A stretch of DNA of 57,823 nt from CAYYHA01 sp964471535. GTDB taxonomy: Bacteria; Myxococcota; Myxococcia; SLRQ01. The notes below the pieces were generated by a model. That model was given only the letters and a program-made list of their open reading frames with translations, was not told the origin of the DNA and did not search any database. Both the position numbers and the translations under genes were made by a program. Below are positions 1-8,262 of the stretch, piece after piece (the stretch's first letter is position 1; each line of letters starts with the position of its first letter). The stretch covers positions 1-57,823 of the forward strand of contig CAYYHA010000005.1 in the NCBI GenBank assembly GCA_964471535.1, in the 5' to 3' direction.

Positions 1-151
1 CGCTGAACTCGACGACCTCGTTCTCCCCGGGCCGAGCGAAGCTCTGCCCCGCAGAGAGCGCAGTGAGGAGGACGAGCAGCGTGCCGTGGAGGAGGAGGGA
101 GCCTGCAACCCCGGCGAGGAGGCGGGCTCCTTCGGACCGGACCTCCGACAT
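1..151 (-). CDS. TonB-family energy transducer, N-terminal part (partial)
   Basis: The reading frame starts at an ATG (151-149) that overlaps the TGA of exbD by one base (TGATG) and runs off the window edge. The visible 50 residues begin MSEVRSEGARLLAG, followed by a single hydrophobic segment (GSLLLHGTLLVLLTALSAG) and a polar stretch. This is the layout of the cytoplasmic tip, signal-anchor helix and start of the periplasmic region of TonB-like proteins. A TonB or TonB-like partner is also what normally follows exbB-exbD. The C-terminal TonB fold is outside the window, so the family assignment rests on position and the N-terminal anchor. A TolA-like protein is the alternative. Confidence 0.65.
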   Translation of the reverse strand, partial: MSEVRSEGARLLAGVAGSLLLHGTLLVLLTALSAGQSFARPGENEVVEFS

Positions 152-630
152 CAGCCGGCGCCTCCCGCCGCACCTGCTCCTTCCGAGCCGTGGGTGCCCG
201 CGCCTGCTCCCTCCTCCCGAACGATGTTGAAGGCAAAGCTGCTCACCCCCAGACCCTTGATGAGATCGATGAGGTGGATGACGCGGCCATGGGAGACCGA
301 CTTGTCGGCGGCGATGATCGCCTGCAGCTTTCCGCCCTTCGCTTTCTCCTTCAGCCTGGGGATCGCTTCGGCGAGCGCCGCCTCGCTGACCTGCTCTCCG
401 TTGAGGAAAAGGCGGCCCTCCTTGTCCAGGACGAGGGCCAGCGTCGTCTCCACGGTCTCGCCGGCGTTGGCCGCTTCGGGAAGCTCCACCTCGATCGTCT
501 GCCGGACGATGTAGGTCGCCGTCACCATGAAGATGATGAGGAGGACCAGCACCACGTCCACCAGCGGCGTCACATTGATGTTGCTGATGACCTCCTCGTC
601 GCCGTCATCACCCATGAGGCCGCCGGCCAT
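151..630 (-). CDS. exbD: ExbD/TolR-family biopolymer transport protein
   Basis: This 159-residue protein has the ExbD layout: a short cytoplasmic N-terminus, one membrane helix (about residues 23-43), then a periplasmic domain. The conserved helix Asp of the family is present in TPLVDVVLVLL (Asp25). The periplasmic part reads IIAADKSVSHGRVIHLIDLIKGLGV, a typical ExbD/TolR core. It works with ExbB as a proton-driven motor energising a TonB- or TolA-type partner. It lies 3 bp after exbB and overlaps the TonB-like gene by 1 bp. The Gly/Ala-rich tail after residue 142 looks like disordered lineage-specific sequence. TolR is the alternative name, but the surrounding efflux genes do not resemble a tol-pal operon. 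Confidence 0.93.
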   Translation of the reverse strand: MAGGLMGDDGDEEVISNINVTPLVDVVLVLLIIFMVTATYIVRQTIEVELPEAANAGETVETTLALVLDKEGRLFLNGEQVSEAALAEAIPRLKEKAKGGKLQAIIAADKSVSHGRVIHLIDLIKGLGVSSFAFNIVREEGAGAGTHGSEGAGAAGGAG

Positions 631-633
631 GGC

Positions 634-1263
634 TCAAGGCTCCTTCTTTCCGTGCGTTGCATGCAGGCCCGCGAGGAGAGCCTGCGCCGCTGCCGTGGTG
701 TCGGTGGTGATGCGTTTGAGCCACCGTGCAAAGAGATTGTAGAAGACGACCGCAGGGATCGCGACGCCGATGCCCACCGCGGTCGCCACCAGGGCCTCCG
801 AGATGCCGGCCATGACCACGTTCGCGCCCGCCTCCTCGGAGGCGGCGAGGTCGGCGAACGCTCGGATGATTCCCAGGACCGTCCCGAAGAGGCCGACGAA
901 AGGGGCGTTCGAGCCAACCGTCCCCAGGTAGACCAGGAAGCGGTCGTAGCGCTGCCGGCTGGCCGCCACCTCGGAGGCGACCACCGCCTCCACTGCCTCG
1001 GGGCCCTTCGATGCGTGCTTCAGGCCGGCGCCAATTGCGTCCGCCACCATGCCGCGTCGGTCCAGCAGTGCCGACCGGGCACCCTCGAGGTCGCCGCGGC
1101 GGAGCCGTTCGAGGAGCTCGGGATCGGGGCGCGCCCGATGCCCAAAGAAGAAGATCAGCCGTTCGATGATCACGACGACCGATACGAAGGAGAGCAGCAC
1201 CAGGAGCCACAGCACCCACTCTGCTCCCAGGAGGGTGAAGTTCAGCAAGTACCTACTCAGCAT
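634..1263 (-). CDS. exbB: ExbB/TolQ/MotA-family proton channel
   Basis: This 209-residue protein has three membrane segments: about residues 14-34, then a pair in the C-terminal half around 133-155 and 170-195. The signature GLFGTVLGIIRAF and the Ala/Gly-rich ISEALVATAVGIGVAIPAVVFYN are typical of the MotA/TolQ/ExbB domain. The long soluble stretch between helices 1 and 2 (residues 40-130) is the usual cytoplasmic loop. The ATG start overlaps the 3' end of the TolC gene by 11 bp, and exbD follows after 3 bp, so the genes are probably translationally coupled. It should form the pentameric proton channel with ExbD. The unusual point is the context: it is embedded in an RND efflux operon. Confidence 0.93.
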   Translation of the reverse strand: MLSRYLLNFTLLGAEWVLWLLVLLSFVSVVVIIERLIFFFGHRARPDPELLERLRRGDLEGARSALLDRRGMVADAIGAGLKHASKGPEAVEAVVASEVAASRQRYDRFLVYLGTVGSNAPFVGLFGTVLGIIRAFADLAASEEAGANVVMAGISEALVATAVGIGVAIPAVVFYNLFARWLKRITTDTTAAAQALLAGLHATHGKKEP

Positions 1264-2869
1264 CGTGGAGCCCTTCTTGTAGCGATCTCGATGCGGGCCG
1301 GTCGGTCACCTCACCCTCGGGCCCGGGCTTCAGGCTGGTGTCGGGCGATGCTCCAGAAGGGGCGGGAGGCGGCGCGTCGTGGGGCCGACGTCGATCGGAG
1401 TTGGCGAGCCCACGGCCGCGCGCCACCTCCTCGAAGAGGCCTAGGGCGCGTGCGAGGGCGAGCGTGGCCAGGTCGAGTTCGAGCTGCTGCCGAACCACCT
1501 CGGTCTCTGCGGCGAACTTCTGGGCGCTGGAGTCGGTGACGTCGAGCGACGTGGCCAGCCCAGCGGTGAAGCGCGCCTGCAAGAGTTCATAGTTCTCTCG
1601 GGCCAGGCGCGCAGTGCTCTCCGCCTTCTCCAGGTTCGCAGCGGCCGAGCGGAGGTTCAGCTGTGCCTGCTCCACCTCGAGGCGGATCTGGTCGAGGAGG
1701 TGCTCGCGTTCGAGCTGCGCCTGGTGGCGCTGGATGTGCGCACGCTGGATCTCGGCGTATCGGAGTCCCCCGTCGTACAGGGGGATGGAGAGGGAGAGGG
1801 TCGCGGCCCAGGTGAGCTTGTCGTCGCGCAGGAAACCGGTGACGTCGGAAAAGCGGCCGTCGATCGAGAGGTCGAGCGAAGGAAGGAAGGCGAGCCAGCT
1901 TGCCGTGACCAGGTGCTCGGCAGCCTCCATCCGTCGCTCGGCAGCCCGGATGGCAGGGCGGCGGACCAGCGCCGTCTCCGCAGCCGCCTGGGTGGCCTCG
2001 GGGGGCAGCTCGGGCGCAGGCGGTCGACGAAGGTGGAAAGGGCCCGCGTCACGTGGCCGGCCGATCAGGACGCCGAGGGCTGCCTTGGCCGAGGCTAGAG
2101 CGGCCCGCGAGGCCGTGAGGTCCTGCTCGGCGGTGGCGCGGTCGATCTCGGCCCGGAGCAGCGCCACCTTCGAGACCTCGCCTGCCTCGAAACGCGCCCG
2201 GGTCGCTTCGAGGTGGGTTCCCGTATCCGCTACATGACGCTCCGCCACCTCGACCGTCTCCTGCAGGGCCAGCGCTGCGTAGAAGGACTGAGCCACCGCA
2301 TGCAGCACCTGGGCCCGGAGTTCCTGGTTCGAAAGGCGCGTCGCGTCTGCCTGCGCCTCCAGCGCCCACAGCGTCGGCAAGGCGGGGCCAGAGAAGAGGG
2401 GCTGCGAGATGGAGAAGGCTGCCCCCGCCTGCCAGAGGTCTTGCGCGACCCGTTCGTGGACCTTGCCCGTCTCGGGATCGGGCACGGCGAAGACGATCTC
2501 CTTGTCGTTTCGGATGAGGCTTCCCCGGAGCAGTGCGCGGGGCTTGAAGGCCGCCCACCCGCGACGGATCTCCGTTCTCGCCAGCTTCAGCCGATCCTGC
2601 GCCAGCAGGAGATCGCGGGACCCCTCGAGCGCGGCGGCCAAGGCGTCGCGGAGCGTCAGCACCGGTGCCGCGGCGCGGGGATTCGGACGGGCGCTGCCCA
2701 GGCCGCTCCCACCGAGCGCGCCTTGGGGCCCGGCGCCTTGGCCGGCGGCGCTTCCAGCGAAGAGGAGCGCCACGGCCACGAAGAGCGGGCGGACCGCAGC
2801 TTCGGCGCGCGGGATGCGGGCTGCGGGCGGGCGGCCGGCTGGCGGGCCCGGGCGACTCCGACGCCTCAT
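1253..2869 (-). CDS. TolC-family outer-membrane efflux protein
   Basis: The protein has 538 residues, close to the usual length with a signal sequence. The ATG overlaps the stop of the RND permease gene (ATGA), which fixes the start. This leaves a long Arg/Pro-rich N-terminus before a hydrophobic signal segment (VRPLFVAVALLFAGSAAG); an internal GTG at that Val is the alternative start. Two OEP repeats are visible: a first half (LTLRDALAAALEGSRDLLLAQDRL) and a second half (LSLSIPLYDGGLRYAEIQRA). Both are rich in long amphipathic helices, as expected for the periplasmic tunnel. It should be the outer-membrane exit duct for the adjacent adaptor and RND pump. A charged, Pro-rich tail of about 50 residues lies beyond the usual domain end. 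Confidence 0.93.
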   Translation of the reverse strand: MRRRSRPGPPAGRPPAARIPRAEAAVRPLFVAVALLFAGSAAGQGAGPQGALGGSGLGSARPNPRAAAPVLTLRDALAAALEGSRDLLLAQDRLKLARTEIRRGWAAFKPRALLRGSLIRNDKEIVFAVPDPETGKVHERVAQDLWQAGAAFSISQPLFSGPALPTLWALEAQADATRLSNQELRAQVLHAVAQSFYAALALQETVEVAERHVADTGTHLEATRARFEAGEVSKVALLRAEIDRATAEQDLTASRAALASAKAALGVLIGRPRDAGPFHLRRPPAPELPPEATQAAAETALVRRPAIRAAERRMEAAEHLVTASWLAFLPSLDLSIDGRFSDVTGFLRDDKLTWAATLSLSIPLYDGGLRYAEIQRAHIQRHQAQLEREHLLDQIRLEVEQAQLNLRSAAANLEKAESTARLARENYELLQARFTAGLATSLDVTDSSAQKFAAETEVVRQQLELDLATLALARALGLFEEVARGRGLANSDRRRPHDAPPPAPSGASPDTSLKPGPEGEVTDRPASRSLQEGLHDAE

Positions 2870-5800
2870 GCGGCCTTCTCGATGGGGAGAGACTCGACCT
2901 CGCGTCCGCCCTCCGGCATGCGGCCGAGGAGGGAGCGGATGGCCGAGCCGGCGTCATCGAAGAGGGAGTAGAGGCAGGGGACGACCACGAGGGTGAGGAA
3001 GGTGGCGACCGCGAGCCCGAAGCACACCGCCACCGCCATGGGCCCCCACCACTCCGCCGAGCTCCCACCCACCTGGATGGAGGGACCGAAGAAGTCGATG
3101 GAGACGCCAACGGCCATGGGCAAGAGGCCGAGGAGGGTGGTGATGGCGGTGAGCAATACCGGCCGGAGCCGAATGGCCCCCGCCCGGACCACCGCCTCGT
3201 CCCTCTCGAAGCCGCGCTGGCGAAGCTGCTGAATGAAATCGATGAGCACGATGGCGTTGTTCACCACCACGCCGGCCAGGGAGATCACACCGAGGCCCGT
3301 CATGATGATGCCAAAGGGCTCACCCGTGACGGTCAGCCCCAGGAAGACGCCGATGAGCGAGAGGACCACCGAGATGAGGATGATGCCAGGCATGGAGACG
3401 CTGTTGAACTGACCCACGAGCACCATGAAGATGAGAAAGAGGGCAATCAGGAAGGCGTTGGAGAGGAACGCGCGTGCCTCGTCGGCATCCTTGTTCTCTC
3501 CCGCGTAGGTCAGCGTGTAGCCTTCGGGCAGCGGGAAGTCCTGTAGCCGCGCGCGCACGTCCGCGAGCACCTCCGCAGGAAGTCGCCCCTCTGCATCGGC
3601 GGTGACCGTGATAAGCCGGGTGCCATCCTTGTGGCGGATGGAGCCAGTGCCTCCGGCGGTGGTGACGCGGGCGATCTCATGGATGGGGATCGCATGACCC
3701 TGCTTGTCCATCACCGTTAGGCGCTCGAGCACATCAGGATTGACGCGCTCCTCCGGTGGCAGCCGGACGGTGATGTCGTACTCGTCCGATCCGTCGCGGA
3801 AGTTGCTGGCCTTCTTGCCAGCGATGGCCGCGCGCACCGCGCTCGCCACCGCGAAGGTGCTGACGCCCGCCAACTTCGCCTTGACGCGGTCCACCTCCAC
3901 CCGAATCTCCGGCCGAGCCGCCTGGTAGTCGTCCTTCAAATCCACGAGTCCCGGCACGGTGGCGATGCGGTCCCGGATCTGCCGGGCGAGCCGGCCGAGG
4001 GTGGGCAGGTCCTCGCCGCGGATCTCGATGGAGACCGGTGCACCGGTGGGCGGGCCCATCTGTGGTTTCTTCACCTGGGTCTCGGCGCCGGGGATCCGCT
4101 CGGCGAAGGCGCGGATCTTCTCGATGGTCTGGTACGGATTCTCGACGCGTTCGTCCTCGTCCAAGAAGTCGACGCTGATCGAGGCTTGGTTGGGCACCGA
4201 CTGTCCCACGTTCATCGATCCGCTCGCTGCTGCAGCACCGCCGACGGTGGCGACGAATTGCTTCACGTTGGGAAGCGAGGCGAGGAAATCCTCCAGCGGT
4301 CGCACGGCGCGGTCGGTCGCGGCCAGGTTCGACCCATCGGGCGTGCGGACGAAGACGCGGGCCGACTTCGGCGTCGTCGAAGGGAAGAGCTGTACCCCGT
4401 GGTCGAAGGCTGCGTAGAGGAAGACCGTCGCGAGCAGGCCGTAGAGCATGCCGAAGGAAACGCGAAGGCGGTTGTCACGCATGACGGCGGCCCAGAGCAG
4501 CCCATAGACGCCCACGGCTGCGAGCGCTGCCACCACGAAGCCCGAGCGGCCGATCGCCATCCCAGAAGCGCCGGCACCCCCGACGAGGAGCACGCCGCTC
4601 AGGGGGACGAAGACGTTGCGGGCGAGGCCTGTCGCCCGGTGGCCTCCCTTCACGATCATCCACACCGCGGTGGCCAAGGCGCCAGCGCCGAGCAGTACGG
4701 GTAGGAGCAGTCGGCCCACCGCCTCGGGCACGGCCCAAGAGACCGCCTTCGTGAGGATCAGTGCGGGAAGCGCCATCGCAAGGGCCAGGCCCGGCAGGCC
4801 CAGCAGCACCCAGAGGGCGCGGCGGCTCCGTGAGTCCTTCCAGGTTCCTCGGACCAGACTCCACCGCACCGTGCGCTCGTAGGCGCGCGCCAGCCAGGTG
4901 TCCGGGATCGCCTCCTCCGACTCCAGCTTCATGTTGGGATCGACCTTCATGAAGCTGGCACAGAGTACCGGGTTGATGACCAGTGCGACGAAGAGCGAGC
5001 TGCTCAGGGTGATGATCACCGTCTTCGGGAGATAACCCATGAACTCGCCCATGATGCCGGGCCAGAAGACCAAGGGGGCGAAGGCGGCCAGGGTGGTGAG
5101 GGTGGAGGTGATGACCGGCCAGGCCACCTCCTTCGTCCCCTCGTAGGCGGAGCGCACCCGCGGCTTTCCGGTGCTCATATGCCGGTAGATGTTCTCCACG
5201 ATGACGATGGCGTTGTCGACGAGCATTCCGAGCGCCAGGATCAAGCTGAACAGCACGATCATGTTCAGCGTCATCCCGAGCATCTGGATGACCGAGAACG
5301 AAATGAGCATCGAGAAGGGGATTGCGGCGGCTACGAAGAGGCTGTTGCGCAGCCCCAGAGAAAAGAAGAGCACCCCGACCACCAGGATGAGCCCGGTGAT
5401 CATGTTGTTCTCCAGCTGGCTGACCATGTCCTCGATGCGCTCGGACATGTCGGAGAGGATCGTGACGCGCGTACCCTCGGGCCATTTGGGTTTCGCAGCG
5501 TCGATGCGGGCGCGCACCTCGTCGGCCAGCTTCAGAAGGTTGGTCCCGCCTCGCTTGGTGATGGTGAGGGAGATGGTGTCCGTCTTGTTGATCCGGGCGT
5601 AGCTGGCGCGATCCTTGAAACCGTCGACCACCCGCGCCACGTCCTTCACGTAGATGGGCGAGCCACCCTTCACCTTGACCACGATGTCCTCGAGCTCCCG
5701 CGGATCCTGGTAGTCCGCCGGCACGCGCACCAGGTAGCTCGAGTCGCCGACGTCGATGGTGCCGCCGGGAAGGTTCACGTTCTCCGAGCCGATGGCGCGG

Positions 5801-6405
5801 CTGACGTCGTCCATCGTCACGCCGTAGAGGGCCAGCCGCTCCGGATCCACGAAGACCTGGATCTCGCGCTCGATCTCTCCGGAGATCTTCACGTCGAGAA
5901 CACCGGGCACCAGCTCCAAGTCGTCTTGGAGCGCTTCGGCCACCTCCTTCAGGCGCACCAAGCCGTAGTCGCCGGCGAGGCTCACGATCATCACCGGGAA
6001 GTCTTCGGTGCTGATCTCGGTGATGACTGGCTCCTCGGCGTCGGGGGGTAGCTCGGGCTTCGCACGGTCGACCTGCGCCCGGATGTTCGACAGCGCGGTA
6101 TCGATGTCGGTTTCCGGTTCGAACTCCAGGGTGATGATGCTCGCGCCCTCGGCGGAGGTGGACCGCATCTCCTTCAGGTCCTTCACCTCCTTCAGCTCCC
6201 GCTCGAGCACGTGCGTCACCAGAGACTCGATGTCGTCTGGGGACACGCCCACATAGGGTGTCGTTACCAGGACCACTGGAATCTGGATCTCGGGGGCGGC
6301 CTCCCGGGGCAGCGCCATGTAGGCGCGGGCCCCCGCCACCACGATGAGCACCAGGAGAACGTAGACGACGACGCGGAAGCGGATTGCGGTGTGGGTGATC
6401 TTCAT
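2866..6405 (-). CDS. RND efflux permease (AcrB/HAE1-like) with extra membrane segments
   Basis: The ATG at 6405 (MKITHTAIRF) sits 4 bp after the adaptor stop and gives 1179 residues; about 1030-1060 is usual. N-terminal helix, porter domain (GVSPDDIESLVTHVLE) and TM2-6 are canonical. The proton-relay segment on TM4 reads LVDNAIVIVEN (Asp397-Asn398), and the TM10 equivalent reads GVVVNNAIVLIDF. AcrB has Asp-Asp and Lys at these places; the Asn variants occur widely in HAE1 relatives. Between TM6 (ends about residue 480) and the helix leading to the second porter half (about 648-672) lie roughly 115 extra residues with about four hydrophobic stretches (530-555, 567-587, 599-618, 623-642). Substrate cannot be read from sequence. 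Linked adaptor, TolC and TetR genes support a tripartite drug or small-molecule exporter. Confidence 0.93.
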   Translation of the reverse strand: MKITHTAIRFRVVVYVLLVLIVVAGARAYMALPREAAPEIQIPVVLVTTPYVGVSPDDIESLVTHVLERELKEVKDLKEMRSTSAEGASIITLEFEPETDIDTALSNIRAQVDRAKPELPPDAEEPVITEISTEDFPVMIVSLAGDYGLVRLKEVAEALQDDLELVPGVLDVKISGEIEREIQVFVDPERLALYGVTMDDVSRAIGSENVNLPGGTIDVGDSSYLVRVPADYQDPRELEDIVVKVKGGSPIYVKDVARVVDGFKDRASYARINKTDTISLTITKRGGTNLLKLADEVRARIDAAKPKWPEGTRVTILSDMSERIEDMVSQLENNMITGLILVVGVLFFSLGLRNSLFVAAAIPFSMLISFSVIQMLGMTLNMIVLFSLILALGMLVDNAIVIVENIYRHMSTGKPRVRSAYEGTKEVAWPVITSTLTTLAAFAPLVFWPGIMGEFMGYLPKTVIITLSSSLFVALVINPVLCASFMKVDPNMKLESEEAIPDTWLARAYERTVRWSLVRGTWKDSRSRRALWVLLGLPGLALAMALPALILTKAVSWAVPEAVGRLLLPVLLGAGALATAVWMIVKGGHRATGLARNVFVPLSGVLLVGGAGASGMAIGRSGFVVAALAAVGVYGLLWAAVMRDNRLRVSFGMLYGLLATVFLYAAFDHGVQLFPSTTPKSARVFVRTPDGSNLAATDRAVRPLEDFLASLPNVKQFVATVGGAAAASGSMNVGQSVPNQASISVDFLDEDERVENPYQTIEKIRAFAERIPGAETQVKKPQMGPPTGAPVSIEIRGEDLPTLGRLARQIRDRIATVPGLVDLKDDYQAARPEIRVEVDRVKAKLAGVSTFAVASAVRAAIAGKKASNFRDGSDEYDITVRLPPEERVNPDVLERLTVMDKQGHAIPIHEIARVTTAGGTGSIRHKDGTRLITVTADAEGRLPAEVLADVRARLQDFPLPEGYTLTYAGENKDADEARAFLSNAFLIALFLIFMVLVGQFNSVSMPGIILISVVLSLIGVFLGLTVTGEPFGIIMTGLGVISLAGVVVNNAIVLIDFIQQLRQRGFERDEAVVRAGAIRLRPVLLTAITTLLGLLPMAVGVSIDFFGPSIQVGGSSAEWWGPMAVAVCFGLAVATFLTLVVVPCLYSLFDDAGSAIRSLLGRMPEGGREVESLPIEKAA

Positions 6406-6409
6406 GGGG

Positions 6410-7549
6410 CTACCCTGCGCTCTTCGTGTCCGAGATCGCCTTCTCGGCGAAGGTCGGGGCACCCGTCTCGTCGAGGACGCCCGAGCGGACCACTTCGACG
6501 GCGCGACCGTCGGTGAGGAAGCGGTGGCCGGTCACCACCAGGGCTTCGCCCGCCTCGAGGCCGGAGGTGACGACCACCAGGCGGCCGTCGCGGGGACCGA
6601 GCGTCACCTTCCGCTCCTTGGCCACTCCGTTCTCGGCCACGTAGACGCGCTGGCTGTCGAACTCGTCGATGACCGCATCCTGTGGGATCACGATGGCCGA
6701 GTCGAAGGTCTCCTTCGTGAGCTGAACCTCGCCGACCATGCCTGGGCGCAGGCGGCGGTCCCCGTTGTCGACGGTGACCTCAAGTGGAAAGGTGCGCGCG
6801 GGTCCCGCGACGAGGCCGATGCGCTCGACCGTCCCCGCGAAGCGCTCGCCGGGCCAGGCATCCACGCGCACCTCGGTCTCTTGGCCTTCCTTCATGTGGG
6901 AGAAGTCCCGCTCGGGCAGCCCGGCGACCGCCTTCACCTTGGAGATGTCGACGAGATCGAAGATGGGCTGTCCCGGCGCCGCGACCTCGCCCGTGGTGAC
7001 GTAGCGGCGTGCGACCTCGCCACCGATGGGGCTCTTGACCGTGGTCTTGCGCATCAGCGCCAGCGCTTGCGCGAGGCCGGCTGCGGCGGCATCCCGGCGG
7101 GTTCGCGCTGCCTCGAGCTGGGCTTCGGTTGCCGCCCCGCTCTCGACCAGTTTTTGCAAGCGCGCCAGGTCGCGCTCCGCCTGATCGAGCTGGGCCTGAG
7201 CCTGGCTGACCTGGGCCTGGTTCAACGCCGTATCGATGCGCGCGACGACCTGCCCCGCCTGCACGGCGTCCCCCTCGTCGCAGCACAGCCAGACGATCCG
7301 TCCCATGGCCTCCGCCGACACGCGGGCCTTCTCGCGAGGTTGCACTTCGGCGGGAAGCCAGGCGCGCTCAGCGAAGGGGCGTGGCGTCACCGTCACCGTC
7401 TCCACCTTCACCGGCGGGGGGCCCTTGCCCTCTTCGGGCGGCGCCTGCTCGGAAGGTTGGCAGGCGATGAGTGCGCCGGTGACGAGGAGGGAGAGGGGGA
7501 GGGAAGCGAGCCGCGAGGCCCGGCGATGGCAGGACGCCTGTGCGTTCAT
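6410..7549 (-). CDS. RND periplasmic adaptor lipoprotein (AcrA/MFP family)
   Basis: The 379-residue protein starts with a lipoprotein signal ending in a lipobox (LIAC, Cys about residue 29), so it should be anchored in the inner membrane. Then come the split lipoyl/barrel-sandwich halves flanking a helical hairpin (QAQLDQAERDLARLQKLVESG, cut here to its start), a beta-barrel segment (GLPERDFSHMKEGQETEVRVDAW) and a membrane-proximal domain. All parts of an AcrA-type adaptor are present. The ATG overlaps the tetR stop (ATGA), and the RND permease begins 4 bp after its stop. It should bridge the RND pump to the TolC duct. Confidence 0.94.
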   Translation of the reverse strand: MNAQASCHRRASRLASLPLSLLVTGALIACQPSEQAPPEEGKGPPPVKVETVTVTPRPFAERAWLPAEVQPREKARVSAEAMGRIVWLCCDEGDAVQAGQVVARIDTALNQAQVSQAQAQLDQAERDLARLQKLVESGAATEAQLEAARTRRDAAAAGLAQALALMRKTTVKSPIGGEVARRYVTTGEVAAPGQPIFDLVDISKVKAVAGLPERDFSHMKEGQETEVRVDAWPGERFAGTVERIGLVAGPARTFPLEVTVDNGDRRLRPGMVGEVQLTKETFDSAIVIPQDAVIDEFDSQRVYVAENGVAKERKVTLGPRDGRLVVVTSGLEAGEALVVTGHRFLTDGRAVEVVRSGVLDETGAPTFAEKAISDTKSAG

Positions 7550-8217
7550 GGTGTTCGCTCCAGATTGGGTCCGGCGGCGCCGGAGAGGAAGAGATCGACG
7601 AGCTGCCGCGCGCGCTCGGAGGGGGAGAGGGGATCGGACAGATCGGGCTCGAGGCAGCGGATGCAGGCCATGACCACCGCACCCAAGAAGGTGAAGGTGA
7701 GATCCTCCGGGGCACCCGCAACCAACTCGCCCTTCGCCTGACTGCGGCGGATGAGCTTCACCAGCTGCGCGGTATTGCGCTCGCGGAAGCCCTCGAGATC
7801 CACCGCCGGCGTCCCCTTGCGGGGCCCCAGGGAGGAGGCGAAGACGAAGCGCGCGTGGTCAGGCGATTCGCGCACCCAGCGCAGGTGGGCTTCGGCGAAG
7901 CGCATGAGCACGTCGCGGAGGGGCAGCTCCGCTTGCTCCGCGTGGGTGAGCAGCTCGAAGAAGCGGTCGAAGATGTGAACGAAGAGGCTTCGGTACAGCC
8001 CCGCCTTGGAGCCGAAGTAGTAGTAGAGCATCGGCTTGGTGGTTCCCGCTGCTTCGCAGATCTCGCGAACACTCACCCCCGCATAGCCCCGGGCGGCGAA
8101 GAGGCGCGTCGCGGCGGCGACGATGCGTTCCGGCAAGTCCCCATCCCCGTCGGGCGAGGCCGCGGCGGGCTGCGGTGCTGCGGGATCCGAGGCGGCGGTG
8201 TCGGAGGAGGCGGGCAT
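7546..8217 (-). CDS. TetR-family repressor of the efflux operon
   Basis: The start chosen is ATG 8217, giving 223 residues; a longer frame upstream lacks coding character and would run through the promoter. An Ala/Pro-rich lead of about 25 residues precedes a classic TetR helix-turn-helix (LPERIVAAATRLFAARGYAG ... VREICEAAGTTKPMLYYYFGSK). The rest is helical, as expected for ligand binding and dimerisation. It is first in the operon and its stop overlaps the adaptor start (ATGA). A palindrome just 6 bp upstream of the start codon covers a predicted -10, so negative autoregulation of the whole efflux/TonB operon is the simplest inference. There is no obvious Shine-Dalgarno sequence, which fits a very short or absent 5' leader. 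Confidence 0.93.
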   Translation of the reverse strand: MPASSDTAASDPAAPQPAAASPDGDGDLPERIVAAATRLFAARGYAGVSVREICEAAGTTKPMLYYYFGSKAGLYRSLFVHIFDRFFELLTHAEQAELPLRDVLMRFAEAHLRWVRESPDHARFVFASSLGPRKGTPAVDLEGFRERNTAQLVKLIRRSQAKGELVAGAPEDLTFTFLGAVVMACIRCLEPDLSDPLSPSERARQLVDLFLSGAAGPNLERTP

Positions 8218-8222
8218 GGTGT

Positions 8223-8240
8223 CGACCGACCGGTAGGTAG
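8223..8240. promoter_or_regulatory. Candidate TetR operator palindrome
   Basis: The 18-bp sequence CGACCGACCGGTAGGTAG is an inverted repeat centred on ACCGGT (between 8231 and 8232). Seven of its nine base pairs are complementary; the mismatches are 8228/8235 and 8224/8239. It covers the predicted -10 of the efflux operon and ends 6 bp before the tetR start codon, the usual place for an autoregulatory TetR site. Assignment to the neighbouring TetR protein is inference. Confidence 0.6.
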
Positions 8241-8262
8241 GCCCTGCGACGCCCCGTGTCAA
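8234..8262 (-). promoter_or_regulatory. Predicted promoter of the tetR-efflux-exbBD operon
   Basis: On the minus strand a perfect TTGACA (-35, positions 8262-8257) is followed, after exactly 17 bp, by TACCTA (8239-8234) as a weak -10. Transcription would begin near 8227, only about 10 nt before the tetR ATG at 8217. This predicts a nearly leaderless mRNA, consistent with the missing ribosome-binding site. The -10 is a poor match, which is common for promoters in GC-rich genomes. Confidence 0.5.

Noticed and set aside
190..1539. Long plus-strand frame over exbD and exbB
   Set aside because: Antisense shadow in GC-rich DNA; the minus strand encodes recognisable ExbD, ExbB and TolC with overlapping starts and stops.
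1..8217. Interpretation of exbB-exbD-TonB as a Tol-Pal (tolQRA) locus
   Set aside because: There is no tolB, pal or ybgF nearby; the genes are fused into an efflux operon and the last gene has a TonB-like N-terminal anchor.
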